This document shows, piece by piece, positions 1 to 7,811 of a stretch of DNA of 29,516 nt (position 1 is its first letter; every line of letters starts with the position of its first letter). The position numbers and the translations under genes were made by a program. Source of the DNA: Streptococcus parasanguinis (lineage in GTDB: Bacteria > Bacillota > Bacilli > Lactobacillales > Streptococcaceae); assembly GCA_018365265.1 (NCBI GenBank), contig JAGZKI010000031.1:1-29516 (forward strand), read 5' to 3'. Under the pieces are notes generated by a model, which was not told the DNA's origin, did not search any database, and saw only the letters and a list, made by a program, of their open reading frames with translations.

Positions 1-6
1 TACTAC

Positions 7-99
7 GCTGATTTCATCAGCTTTTACAGCCCTACTCAACTGTGCGGAGGTGGGACGACGAAATCGAATTCTAACGAATTACCGATTTCTGTCCCACTC
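7..99. repeat. Dispersed intergenic repeat, left copy (inverted to right end)
   Basis: This stretch is the exact reverse complement of 29424-29516, 93 bases without mismatch. It contains a short hairpin (GCTGAT-TTC-ATCAGC, 7-21) and a longer one whose arms are GTGGGAC (51-57) and GTCCCAC (91-97), with inner arms GAAATCG and CGATTTC. No ORF or transposase accompanies it. It looks like one of the non-coding repeats scattered between streptococcal genes. The outer six bases at the window start are not matched at the other end because the window stops there. Confidence 0.85.
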
Positions 100-131
100 C
101 CTATTTTCAACCCCAAATAGCCCATGATTCC

Positions 132-159
132 TTGCAAAATAAATTTTTTGTCTTATAAT
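132..159 (+). promoter_or_regulatory. Promoter of the small membrane protein gene
   Basis: TTGCAA (132-137), 16-bp spacer, TATAAT (154-159). It lies 43 bp ahead of the ATG at 203. Confidence 0.65.
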
Positions 160-167
160 AGAAGTAA

Positions 168-181
168 AGAAAACGATTACA
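168..181 (+). promoter_or_regulatory. Possible CcpA catabolite response element (cre)
   Basis: AGAAAACGATTACA differs from the low-GC Gram-positive cre consensus (TGWAANCGNTNWCA) only at the first base. It sits just after the -10 box at 154-159, so over or just past the expected transcription start, a position where CcpA usually represses. Based on sequence match only. Confidence 0.4.
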
Positions 182-202
182 TAAAGAGAAAGGTGTGATC
201 TT

Positions 203-589
203 ATGAAACGGTTTTGTTATCATCGTGAATTCTGGATGGACTTCCATTTCTGGATCTTGGTCTTGCTTTTAGCGGCTGTAGCTTTGACGATGCGGGCTCC
301 GCTTTCGGTAGTTAGCCTGGCTTATCTTGCTTTTGTAGGGATTTTGATTCTTCTTCAGGTCTTTCAACCGGCTGTATCGACACGTCAGTATCCAGAAGGT
401 AGCTACCATTTCAATTGGACCTTCTATCGCGATACCCGACTGTATATCGATCTCTTTTTACTAGCAGGTCTCTTGGCAGGCCCAATGGCTTCGTCGGATA
501 TGGTCTATTGGATCTTGCTTGGAGCCGTCGTCGGCTCTATCGGCGTTGTATTCGTCGTAAAGGAAAAAGCAACTCAAAAGATGGCCTAG
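203..589 (+). CDS. Small integral membrane protein, unknown function
   Basis: The 128-aa product is dominated by hydrophobic segments at about residues 15-31, 34-54, 80-95 and 98-118, so about four membrane spans are likely. A short cytoplasmic tail rich in Lys follows (VKEKATQK). The middle loop (STRQYPEGSYHFNW) is polar and aromatic. I recognise no domain or catalytic motif. The start is supported by AGAAAGGTG about 8 bp upstream and by a good promoter at 132-159. The gene stands alone: a repeat lies upstream, and a strong terminator shared with the convergent rpiR gene lies downstream. A cre-like site at the promoter hints at control by carbon source. Function cannot be assigned. Confidence 0.75.
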   Translation: MKRFCYHREFWMDFHFWILVLLLAAVALTMRAPLSVVSLAYLAFVGILILLQVFQPAVSTRQYPEGSYHFNWTFYRDTRLYIDLFLLAGLLAGPMASSDMVYWILLGAVVGSIGVVFVVKEKATQKMA

Positions 590-642
590 GTAGATGAGAT
601 GGTTTCAATATTATAGAGTAGAAATACTTCTTTAGAATAATC

Positions 643-690
643 AAAAAAACCAAGAAGGATGAGTTTTATCTCATCCTTCTTGGTTTTTTA
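643..690. terminator. Bidirectional terminator between the membrane protein gene and rpiR
   Basis: Arms AACCAAGAAGGATGAG (648-663) and CTCATCCTTCTTGGTT (670-685) form a perfect 16-bp stem with a six-base loop, flanked by an A run on the left and a T run on the right. It can terminate both convergent genes. Confidence 0.9.
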
Positions 691-705
691 AATAGGGAGA
701 CCATA

Positions 706-1545
706 TTAAGATTTTCGAGAACGTTGACTAGAGAGTTTTTTGTGTTCCCAGTAGCTATTAAAGACAATTTCTTTTTGTTCTCGGTTGATATTAAGAAAAT
801 GGGCATAGATGAGGTCGACCACAATTAGTAAGGGGAGAACCGCCGAGATGCGATCGATATAGGTATTGCTTGGAAGAGGTGCAGCTGGCACCACTTCAGT
901 GAAATCTTGGTGGATACCAGCAGGATTGGCAGTTACAAGGACTGTTTTTGCACCGTTTTTCTTGGCTTTCAACAAACTGTCTGTAATAGCACTCGTCTTA
1001 CCTGATAAAGAAAATCCAATGACTAAGCAGGAGGAATCTAGAATGCTGGTGGTCTGATTAAATCCGTCTTGATTAGTCACGACTTCCCCTGCCACACCAA
1101 GTCGCATAAGGCGCAATTTCATCTCCCGAGCCACCAAGCTGGAACTTCCAATCCCGAAGTAATAGATCCGATCTGCTTGATCAATTAAATCTGCTACATG
1201 CTCTAATTGAGGATCTTTGACGAAATTTTCAGTGACATTACCGATATGGTGGTAGCGTTGCAAGACGCTGAGAGTGAGTTCGTCATGTTCTTGTACCTGT
1301 TTTTGATTTTTGGTTTCTTCGTTAAAGTGATAGACAAACTCTCGATAGCCGGTGAAACCACATTTTTGAGAGAAACGCGTTAAGGCAGCCTTTGAGACAT
1401 GGAGTAACTCAGTTACACGAGAAGAGGACAGAGAGTGCTGTCGTGCTTCGGATGATAAAAAATATTGGGCAATGTCGCGTTCCATATCCGTTAACTCAGC
1501 TTCATGGCTGGCGATAATGGTTCGTAAATCTTGATCTTGTTTCAC
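706..1545 (-). CDS. RpiR-family transcriptional regulator (divergent to the nan operon)
   Basis: 279 aa. The N-terminal RpiR-type HTH covers roughly residues 1-77, with the recognition region around VTELLHVSKAALTRFSQKCGFTGYREF (about 44-70). A SIS sugar-phosphate-binding domain follows at about 125-250 (YYFGIGSSSLVAREM, then GFSLSGKT and VLVTANP). Such regulators usually sense a phosphosugar made by the pathway they control. The start is GTG at 1545, chosen because AAAGGAGG lies six bases ahead. The gene is transcribed away from nanE across a 477-bp gap, so it is a likely regulator of the sialic acid operon (a NanR role). It is clearly related along its length to the second RpiR protein at 7799-8635. 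The ligand is unknown; ManNAc-6-P or GlcNAc-6-P are family-based guesses. Confidence 0.88.
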   Translation of the reverse strand: MKQDQDLRTIIASHEAELTDMERDIAQYFLSSEARQHSLSSSRVTELLHVSKAALTRFSQKCGFTGYREFVYHFNEETKNQKQVQEHDELTLSVLQRYHHIGNVTENFVKDPQLEHVADLIDQADRIYYFGIGSSSLVAREMKLRLMRLGVAGEVVTNQDGFNQTTSILDSSCLVIGFSLSGKTSAITDSLLKAKKNGAKTVLVTANPAGIHQDFTEVVPAAPLPSNTYIDRISAVLPLLIVVDLIYAHFLNINREQKEIVFNSYWEHKKLSSQRSRKS

Positions 1546-1602
1546 AGCAATCCTCCTTTCTCACAGGATGAAATAACAGGATGCTCCTATAATATATTAC
1601 AC

Positions 1603-1632
1603 ATTATAACATGGAGACACCCTTTTATTCAA
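1603..1632 (-). promoter_or_regulatory. Promoter of the rpiR gene
   Basis: On the minus strand: TTGAAT (1632-1627), 18-bp spacer, TATAAT (1608-1603), about 60 bp ahead of the GTG start. Confidence 0.6.
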
Positions 1633-1912
1633 GTAAAAGCAAGTAAAATACATTGAAACTAGTATCAGTATTTAAAGGGTGAAATAATAATTTTAAAAGT
1701 GCTCAAAAGACTAAATTTACTTTCAGAAATAGAAGGCTAGAAATAGAGATCATAAAATTGTAGCTATAAGAAATAAATAGGAAAGTAAGGTAACGTTGTG
1801 AAAGAACCCATTCTCATAGCTTGATAAGAAAGAGCCTTTATAAATAACATAAAGTATTTGTATAATAAATAAAATAGGTATACAATAAAAATATAGGAAT
1901 TACTAGGATTTT

Positions 1913-1930
1913 TTAGAAAGTACTTTCTAA
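1913..1930. promoter_or_regulatory. Perfect 18-bp palindrome, candidate operator of the nan operon
   Basis: TTAGAAAGT-ACTTTCTAA is a perfect dyad. It ends 14 bp before the -35 box of the nanE promoter, a usual place for a regulator site. The obvious candidate binder is one of the two RpiR proteins of the locus, but that link is inferred. Confidence 0.5.
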
Positions 1931-1944
1931 TTATAGGGAAAGTA

Positions 1945-1973
1945 TTGAAAATACATATTTAAAGTATTATGAT
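1945..1973 (+). promoter_or_regulatory. Promoter of the nan operon
   Basis: TTGAAA (1945-1950), 17-bp spacer, TATGAT (1968-1973), 49 bp before the nanE ATG. Confidence 0.6.
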
Positions 1974-2022
1974 TAATGGTGTAAGAGCTTACAAACTAAA
2001 AAAAGAAGCAGGTGATTAAATC

Positions 2023-2697
2023 ATGGAAGAGTTACGGCATAAGCTGATTGTTTCGTGTCAAGCTCTACCAGACGAACCATTGCATAGTGATTTTATTATG
2101 GCTCGTATGGCAGTAGCTGCCGAGGAGGGCGGAGCATCTGGAATTCGCGCCAATTCTGTTGTTGATATTGCAGCGATTCGAAAAGCGGTGGATTTACCGA
2201 TCATTGGGATCATAAAACGAGATTACGTAGATGCAGATGTTTATATCACGGCAACTATGAGAGAGGTAGATGAACTCATGACGGTTCGTCCGGATATCAT
2301 TGCGATAGATGCCACAACCTCTACACGACCAAATGGCGAAAGCTTAGAAGATTTTTTCCAAAAAGTAAAGAAAAAATATCCGGATCAATTGTGGATGGCA
2401 GATTGTTCTACTATTGATGAAATGCTTACGGCTGACCAATTAGGTTTTGATTATATTGGGACAACATTGGTAGGCTATACCAAGCAAAGTAAGGGCGATA
2501 AAATCGAATCAAATGACTTTGAAATTATTCGCAAAGCTCTTAGTAAACTATCTCATCCATTAATTGCAGAAGGTAACATAGATACCCCTGATAAAGTCCA
2601 TAGGGTATTGGAGTTAGGTGCCTATAGTGTTGTCGTAGGTTCAGCTATTACACGTCCACAATTAATTACAAAAAAATTTGTAGAAGCAACAAAATAA
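2023..2697 (+). CDS. nanE: N-acetylmannosamine-6-phosphate 2-epimerase
   Basis: 224 aa, close to the usual ~230 aa. A TIM-barrel enzyme that converts ManNAc-6-P to GlcNAc-6-P, the step after NanA and NanK in cytoplasmic sialic acid breakdown. Family signatures are present: LIVSCQALPDEPL near the N terminus, IRANSV, the catalytic lysine in IIGIIKRDY (K65), ADCST, and the catalytic glutamate in LIAEGNIDTP (E183), then VVVGSAITRP in the phosphate-binding end of the barrel. AGGTGA precedes the ATG by about 7 bp, and the N terminus aligns with the family without a long leader. It is the first gene of the plus-strand operon, 16 bp ahead of nanA. Confidence 0.95.
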   Translation: MEELRHKLIVSCQALPDEPLHSDFIMARMAVAAEEGGASGIRANSVVDIAAIRKAVDLPIIGIIKRDYVDADVYITATMREVDELMTVRPDIIAIDATTSTRPNGESLEDFFQKVKKKYPDQLWMADCSTIDEMLTADQLGFDYIGTTLVGYTKQSKGDKIESNDFEIIRKALSKLSHPLIAEGNIDTPDKVHRVLELGAYSVVVGSAITRPQLITKKFVEATK

Positions 2698-2713
2698 AGA
2701 AAGAGGTTTCCAA

Positions 2714-3637
2714 ATGACAAATACAAATTTGAAGAAATATGAAGGTGTTATTCCAGCGTTTTATGCTTGCTATGATGAAAATGGTGAAGTGAGCCCAGAA
2801 AGAGTACGTGCTTTGGCTCAATACCATATTGATAAAGGAGTACAAGGGGTTTATGTCAACGGATCTTCTGGAGAATGTATTTATCTTAGTGTTGAAGATC
2901 GTAAGCTGATTTTAGAGAATGTAATGGCGGTCGCTAAAGGAAAACTAACTGTTATTGCCCACGTCGCATGTAACAATACCAAAGATAGCGTTGAACTTGC
3001 AAAGCATGCTGAAAGTCTTGGAGTAGATGCTATTGCTGCTATCCCACCTATTTACTTCCGTCTTCCTGCCTATTCGATTGCTCGCTATTGGAATGACATG
3101 AGCAAGGCTGCACCAAATACAGATTTTATCATTTATAATATTCCGCAACTGTCTGGTACCACCCTCACACGCGACCTGTATGCTGAAATGCGCAAGAATC
3201 CACGGGTGATCGGGGTGAAAAATTCATCTATGCCAACACAAGATATTCAAATGTTTGTAGCTGATGGAGGAGATGACCATATTGTCTTTAATGGACCAGA
3301 TGAACAGTTCATTAGTGGCCGCGTTATTGGTGCAAAAGCTGGAATTGGTGGTACTTACGGGGTGATGCCTGATTTGTTCTTAAAATTAAATGAGTTGATC
3401 AAAGAATCCGATTTTGAAACAGCTAAAGAATTGCAATATGCGATCAATGATGTCATTTATAAGATGGTCAGTGGTCGAGCAAATCTTTATGCAGTGATCA
3501 AAGAAATTCTCCGTCTAAATGAAAAATTAGATCTTGGTTCTGTAAGAGCCCCACTCGAACCCTTGCATGAAGAAGATCTGGCAATTGCAAAAGAAGCAGC
3601 AGAACTTATTCAACAAGCACGAAAAGAATTTTTATAA
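2714..3637 (+). CDS. nanA: N-acetylneuraminate lyase
   Basis: 307 aa, DHDPS/NAL superfamily class I aldolase. It cleaves N-acetylneuraminate to ManNAc and pyruvate in the cytoplasm. Visible motifs: VNGSSGECIYLS (about 48-59, carboxylate-binding loop), the tyrosine in FIIYNIPQLSGTT (Y141) and the Schiff-base lysine in VIGVKNSS (K169). These match in spacing the Tyr137/Lys165 pair of the E. coli enzyme. GAGG precedes the ATG. It lies between the epimerase and the transporter. The ring-opened sugar it needs is probably supplied by the YhcH proteins encoded downstream. Confidence 0.95.
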   Translation: MTNTNLKKYEGVIPAFYACYDENGEVSPERVRALAQYHIDKGVQGVYVNGSSGECIYLSVEDRKLILENVMAVAKGKLTVIAHVACNNTKDSVELAKHAESLGVDAIAAIPPIYFRLPAYSIARYWNDMSKAAPNTDFIIYNIPQLSGTTLTRDLYAEMRKNPRVIGVKNSSMPTQDIQMFVADGGDDHIVFNGPDEQFISGRVIGAKAGIGGTYGVMPDLFLKLNELIKESDFETAKELQYAINDVIYKMVSGRANLYAVIKEILRLNEKLDLGSVRAPLEPLHEEDLAIAKEAAELIQQARKEFL

Positions 3638-3664
3638 TAAATAAAATCAATATGGAGATATGTT

Positions 3665-5206
3665 ATGGGCACAACAGGATTTACAATAATTGACTTAATT
3701 ATCTTGATTGTTTATTTACTTGTGGTATTGGTTGCAGGTATCTATTTCTCTAAAAAAGAGATGAAAGGAAAAGAGTTCTTTAAAGGAGATGGTTCGGTTC
3801 CTTGGTATGTTACTTCGGTATCCATTTTTGCCACAATGCTCAGTCCGATTTCCTTCTTGGGACTCGCTGGTAACTCTTATGCAGGTAGCTGGATTTTATG
3901 GTTTGCTCAATTAGGGATGGTTGTAGCTGTTCCACTGACAATTCGTTTTATCTTACCTATCTTTGCACGGATAGACATCGATACGGCATATGATTACTTG
4001 GATAAACGTTTTAATTCTAAAGCACTTCGTATTATTTCAGCACTCTTGTTTATTATTTATCAATTGGGACGTATGTCTATCATTATGTACCTCCCATCAG
4101 CTGGTTTATCAGTATTGACAGGAATTGACATCAATATTTTGATTATTTTGATGGGTGCAATTGCAATTGTTTATTCTTATACTGGTGGTCTAAAATCCGT
4201 ATTATGGACAGACTTTATTCAAGGTGTGGTTCTGATTAGTGGTGTCGTTGTAGCTTTATTTGTACTGATGGCTAATATTAAAGGTGGCTTTGGTGCAGTA
4301 GCAGAAACATTAGCAAACGGGAAATTCCTTGCTGCAAATGAAAAACTTTTCGATCCTAACTTGCTTTCAAACTCCATCTTCTTAATTGTGATGGGTTCAG
4401 GCTTTACAATCTTGTCTTCCTATGCTTCATCTCAAGATTTGGTTCAACGTTTTACTACAACACAAAATATTAAGAAACTTAATAAAATGTTGTTCACAAA
4501 TGGTGTCTTGTCACTTGCAACTGCAACAGTCTTTTACTTGATCGGTACAGGCTTGTACGTATTCTATCAAGTACAAAATGCAGGTAGTGCAGCTAGCAAT
4601 ATCCCTCAAGACCAAATCTTTATGTACTTTATTGCATACCAGTTACCAGTAGGTGTCACAGGTTTGATCTTGGCAGCGATTTATGCAGCAGCTCAATCAA
4701 CTATTTCAACAGGTTTGAACTCTGTTGCAACTTCATGGACATTGGATATTCAAGATGTCATTTCTAAAAATATGTCAGACGATCGTCGTACGAAAATTGC
4801 ACAATTCGTATCTCTAGCAGTAGGTTTATTCTCAATTGTTGTTTCCATTATCATGGCTCATTCAGATATTAAATCTGCATACGAATGGTTCAATAGTTTC
4901 ATGGGACTTGTACTTGGTCTACTTGGTGGTGTATTCATTCTTGGTTTTGTTTCTAAAAAAGCAAATAAACAAGGTGCTTATGCAGCGCTGATTGTATCAA
5001 CCATCGTTATGGTATTTATTAAATACTTCCTTCCTCCAACAGCTGTTAGCTACTGGGCATATTCATTGATTTCAATTTCTGTATCAGTAGTTTCAGGTTA
5101 TATTGTATCTGTTCTTACTGAAAATAAAGTATCTGCACCTAAATATACAACGATTTATGATATTTCAGAAATTAAAGCGGATTCAAGTTGGGAAGTTCGT
5201 CACTAG
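3665..5206 (+). CDS. Sodium:solute symporter, probable sialic acid importer
   Basis: 513 aa, SSS family (LeuT fold), about 13 hydrophobic helices from residue 7 to near 490. Family features: the first-helix unwinding segment SIFATMLSPISFLG, the family motif YTGGLKSVLWTDFIQG, and AAQSTISTGLNSVATS in the helix that carries the Na+-coordinating Ser/Thr residues. GGAG lies about 9 bp before the ATG. Its place directly after nanE-nanA makes sialic acid (Neu5Ac or its 2,7-anhydro form) the likely substrate, imported with Na+. Many streptococci instead use an ABC importer; none is encoded here. Substrate is inferred from context. Confidence 0.87.
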   Translation: MGTTGFTIIDLIILIVYLLVVLVAGIYFSKKEMKGKEFFKGDGSVPWYVTSVSIFATMLSPISFLGLAGNSYAGSWILWFAQLGMVVAVPLTIRFILPIFARIDIDTAYDYLDKRFNSKALRIISALLFIIYQLGRMSIIMYLPSAGLSVLTGIDINILIILMGAIAIVYSYTGGLKSVLWTDFIQGVVLISGVVVALFVLMANIKGGFGAVAETLANGKFLAANEKLFDPNLLSNSIFLIVMGSGFTILSSYASSQDLVQRFTTTQNIKKLNKMLFTNGVLSLATATVFYLIGTGLYVFYQVQNAGSAASNIPQDQIFMYFIAYQLPVGVTGLILAAIYAAAQSTISTGLNSVATSWTLDIQDVISKNMSDDRRTKIAQFVSLAVGLFSIVVSIIMAHSDIKSAYEWFNSFMGLVLGLLGGVFILGFVSKKANKQGAYAALIVSTIVMVFIKYFLPPTAVSYWAYSLISISVSVVSGYIVSVLTENKVSAPKYTTIYDISEIKADSSWEVRH

Positions 5207-5231
5207 TCACTAATAGAAAAGAGAAAATAAT

Positions 5232-5690
5232 ATGATTATTTCTGAACAATCTGATTTTAGACGATATGCTTCTGTCAATAAACATTTTTCAAAAGTCTGT
5301 GATTTTTTAGAAAATACAAATTTGACAGATTTAGTTGATGGAAAAATTGATATTGACGGGGAAAATGTTTTTGCAAATTGTATGACTTATCTAGCTGATG
5401 GAGTCCCAGGAGATATTTTTGAAACTCATAAGAAATATTTAGATATTCATATTGTTGTTGAAAATACAGAAAAAATGGCAGTAACTTCCCCAGTTCGTGC
5501 TCAGTCACGTGTACCTTTTAGCGAAGAGAAGGATATTGCTTTTTACGATAGCAAAGACTATCAAATTGTTGAATTGCTTCCAGGGAATATGTTGGTGACT
5601 TTTGAAGAAGATCTTCACCAACCAAAGATTCATTGCAATGATGAAACTGTTAAAAAACTTGTTATCAAAGTTTTAAACGAGGAAAAATAA
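5232..5690 (+). CDS. YhcH/YjgK/YiaL family protein, probable sialic acid anomerase (first copy)
   Basis: 152 aa, DUF386 cupin-like fold. Metal-binding histidines are visible in ETHKKYLDIH (H66, H73) and in DLHQPKIH (H129, H134), with a conserved glutamate between. E. coli YhcH, encoded in the nan operon, is reported to speed ring opening of Neu5Ac so that NanA receives the open-chain form. The same role is likely here, 26 bp after the symporter gene. AGAAAAGAG precedes the ATG. A second paralogue follows at 7139-7588. Confidence 0.85.
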   Translation: MIISEQSDFRRYASVNKHFSKVCDFLENTNLTDLVDGKIDIDGENVFANCMTYLADGVPGDIFETHKKYLDIHIVVENTEKMAVTSPVRAQSRVPFSEEKDIAFYDSKDYQIVELLPGNMLVTFEEDLHQPKIHCNDETVKKLVIKVLNEEK

Positions 5691-5691
5691 A

Positions 5692-5839
5692 ATGAAAAAA
5701 ATATTAAACAATATGTAACCTTAGGTACTGTATTGGATTGATGTTTGAAAAATTTGATTCATGGTATCGTAATGAACTTCATATGAAAAATGTTGTACCA
5801 TATATAACATTTAAGATTGAAGATTTGAAAAAGAATTAA
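5692..5839 (+). pseudogene. Remnant of a small unidentified gene
   Basis: An ATG at 5692 with GAGG upstream opens MKKILNNM and then stops. Reading on across two frame changes gives a believable short protein: YVTLGTVLD, then from 5741 MFEKFDSWYRNELHMKNVV and PYITFKIEDLKKN to a stop at 5839. The last 32 residues could also be a free-standing ORF from 5741, but no ribosome site precedes it. The pieces look like one gene of about 50 codons broken by frameshifts. I do not recognise the family. Confidence 0.4.
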
Positions 5840-5878
5840 AGCTGAAATTTAAAAATATATAGAAAGAGGATAAAAATT

Positions 5879-6988
5879 ATGGTAAATTACGGTATTGTTG
5901 GAGCTGGATATTTTGGAGCTGATTTGGCTCGCTCAATGAACAAAATTGAAGATGCAAAAGTGGTTGCGGTATTTGACCCAAATCATAGAGAAGAAGTTGC
6001 TCAAGAGTTGGGATCAGATGTTTGTGCAAGTTTAGATGAACTTGTAGCACGTGAAGATATTGATTGTGTGATCGTAGCTTCACCTAGCTACCTTCACCGT
6101 GAACCTGTTGTGAAAGCTGCTCAACATGGCAAACACGTATTTTGTGAAAAGCCAATTGCATTGTCTTATGAAGATTGTAAAGTCATGGTTGACGCATGTA
6201 AAGAAAATAATGTTATCTTTATGGCTGGTCACATCATGAACTTCTTTAATGGTGTACACCATGCTAAAGAATTGATTACTCAAGGTAAAATCGGTAAAGT
6301 TCTTTATTGCCATGCCGCTCGTACAGGTTGGGAAGAACAACAACCAACTGTATCATGGAAGAAACTTCGTTCTCAATCTGGAGGACATTTGTACCACCAT
6401 ATTCATGAATTAGATTGCATTCAGTTCATCATGGGAGGACTTCCTGAAAAAGCGACAATGGTAGGAGGCAATGTATATCATAAAGGTGAAAACTTTGGTG
6501 ATGAAGATGATATGCTCATTGTAAACCTAGAATACTCTGATGATCGTTATGCTGTTTTGGAATATGGTAATGCTTTCCGTTGGGGTGAACACTACGTCTT
6601 GATTCAAGGAACTGAAGGAGCTATCAAACTTGACTTGTTCAATACTGGAGGTACTCTTCGTGTTAAAGGTGAAGGAGAATCACACTTCTTAGTACATGAA
6701 ACTCAAGAGGAAGATGATGACCGTACAGCTATCTATACCGGTCGTGGTATGGATGGAGCAATTGCGTACGGTAAACCAGGAGTACGTTGCCCATTATGGT
6801 TACAAACATGTATTGATAAAGAAATGGAATATCTACATGACATCATTAAAGGTGGAGAAATTACAGAAGAATACGAAAAACTTCTCAATGGTGTAGCTGC
6901 TTTAGAATCAATCGCTACCGCTGATGCATGTACTTTATCAGTTAAAGAAGATCGAAAAGTAAGTCTTTCAGAAATCACAAATGCTTAA
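5879..6988 (+). CDS. Gfo/Idh/MocA family oxidoreductase, probably acting on (anhydro-)sialic acid
   Basis: 369 aa. N-terminal Rossmann fold with YGIVGAGYFG (GxGxxG, residues 8-13), the family EKP motif in VFCEKPIAL (90-92), and the C-terminal substrate domain starting with GGHLYHHIHELD, whose H176 and D179 fit the family's catalytic HxxD. AAAGAGG lies upstream of the ATG. Oxidoreductases of this family in sialic acid loci (Ruminococcus gnavus NanOx, E. coli NanX) convert 2,7-anhydro-Neu5Ac to Neu5Ac using NAD+ without net redox change, and the same is plausible here. No sialidase is in the window, so the sugar source is not shown. Other sugar substrates remain possible. Confidence 0.82.
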   Translation: MVNYGIVGAGYFGADLARSMNKIEDAKVVAVFDPNHREEVAQELGSDVCASLDELVAREDIDCVIVASPSYLHREPVVKAAQHGKHVFCEKPIALSYEDCKVMVDACKENNVIFMAGHIMNFFNGVHHAKELITQGKIGKVLYCHAARTGWEEQQPTVSWKKLRSQSGGHLYHHIHELDCIQFIMGGLPEKATMVGGNVYHKGENFGDEDDMLIVNLEYSDDRYAVLEYGNAFRWGEHYVLIQGTEGAIKLDLFNTGGTLRVKGEGESHFLVHETQEEDDDRTAIYTGRGMDGAIAYGKPGVRCPLWLQTCIDKEMEYLHDIIKGGEITEEYEKLLNGVAALESIATADACTLSVKEDRKVSLSEITNA

Positions 6989-7138
6989 CTATTGTAAAAC
7001 AGAATAGTAAATTCTTGTCATTTTATAGGCTATTGATACGATAAGAAAATAAGGCCCTATTTCAATGAATAAGAGCAATCAGAAGATGTTGCTTGCTATT
7101 TCTAAGAAGCCCAGGTTGAATTCGAAAGGAGTTCCAGT

Positions 7139-7588
7139 ATGGAATTAGTACAATATAAAGATGCAGTGATTGCACGGGACATTCAACACCCTGCACTCAA
7201 GAAAGTTGTAGATTATTTAAAAACACATGATGTCAGTCAAGATGAAAAGGGGACACATTCAGTCTCTGATGATTTCTTTTACAATGTGATTGAAATGGAA
7301 ACAACGGATGAAGAACATCGTGTGTGGGAAAGTCACCGAGACTACTATGACGTTCATGTTCTATTCGAAGGTAAAGAACGAATCTCATATAATTTTCTGT
7401 CCAATATGAACTTGGAAGATTATGTGAAAGAAGAGGATTGGCAACAAATGTCTGGCCATTCGATGTTTGATATTCATTTCACACCTGGTGCCATTTTATT
7501 ATTAGATCCAAATGATGCGCATAAGACAGGTTTGAAAGTGGATCAGGCTCAAGATATTCGCAAGATAGTATTTAAAGTGCGGTTATAG
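7139..7588 (+). CDS. YhcH/YjgK/YiaL family protein (second copy)
   Basis: 149 aa, same family as the protein at 5232-5690 but clearly diverged. Metal-site residues: ESHRDYYDVH (H66, H73, same numbering as in the first copy) and DPNDAHKTG (H128). AAAGGAG lies about 8 bp before the ATG. It is separated from the oxidoreductase gene by 150 bp without an obvious terminator, so it may belong to the same transcript. Two paralogues in one sialic acid locus suggest different sugar forms, for example Neu5Ac and Neu5Gc or an intermediate of anhydro-sugar use; this is inference. Confidence 0.83.
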   Translation: MELVQYKDAVIARDIQHPALKKVVDYLKTHDVSQDEKGTHSVSDDFFYNVIEMETTDEEHRVWESHRDYYDVHVLFEGKERISYNFLSNMNLEDYVKEEDWQQMSGHSMFDIHFTPGAILLLDPNDAHKTGLKVDQAQDIRKIVFKVRL

Positions 7589-7589
7589 C

Positions 7590-7811
7590 GTGCATTATTC
7601 ATTCTTTTCATTCCGAACGGGAGTAATAGAACAATTTTTGAGAGAAGGATCTTGTTATCTAGTTACTGATTTCTCTCATTGAGTGGATCGAAAGGTCTTA
7701 TAAGATGATGGATGTTCTCATGAATTGTTAATGGAGGTTGGAGACTATTCCCAGCCTCTTTCCCCGTTTTTAGAAGATGTTGTCAGAGTGGAGGAGAAAT
7801 GGTTACATTAG
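7590..7811 (+). pseudogene. Eroded gene of about 73 codons with two in-frame stops
   Basis: One reading frame runs from GTG 7590 to a TAG at 7809-7811 and is interrupted only by TGA at 7680 and TAA at 7701. The three pieces read HYSFFSFRTGVIEQFLREG-SCYLVTDFSH, VDRKVL and DDGCSHELLMEVGDYSQPL-SPFLEDVVRVEEKWLH, with protein-like composition. The end overlaps the start of the second rpiR gene at 7799. It may be the remains of a small gene or of a longer gene's 3' end in the nan operon. I do not recognise the family. The alternative is chance, since 222 bp is short. Confidence 0.4.

Larger units (their letters stand above)
1546..2022. other. Divergent regulatory region rpiR / nanE
   Basis: This 477-bp gene-free, very AT-rich stretch holds the rpiR promoter at its left end and the nanE promoter and a palindrome at its right end. 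No ORF with a believable ribosome site is visible in the middle (1640-1910), and no good cre match was seen. Confidence 0.7.

Noticed and set aside
1640..1910. cre or tRNA in the rpiR-nanE gap
   Set aside because: No match good enough to the cre consensus and no cloverleaf-like pairing was found; the stretch is AT-rich without clear signals.
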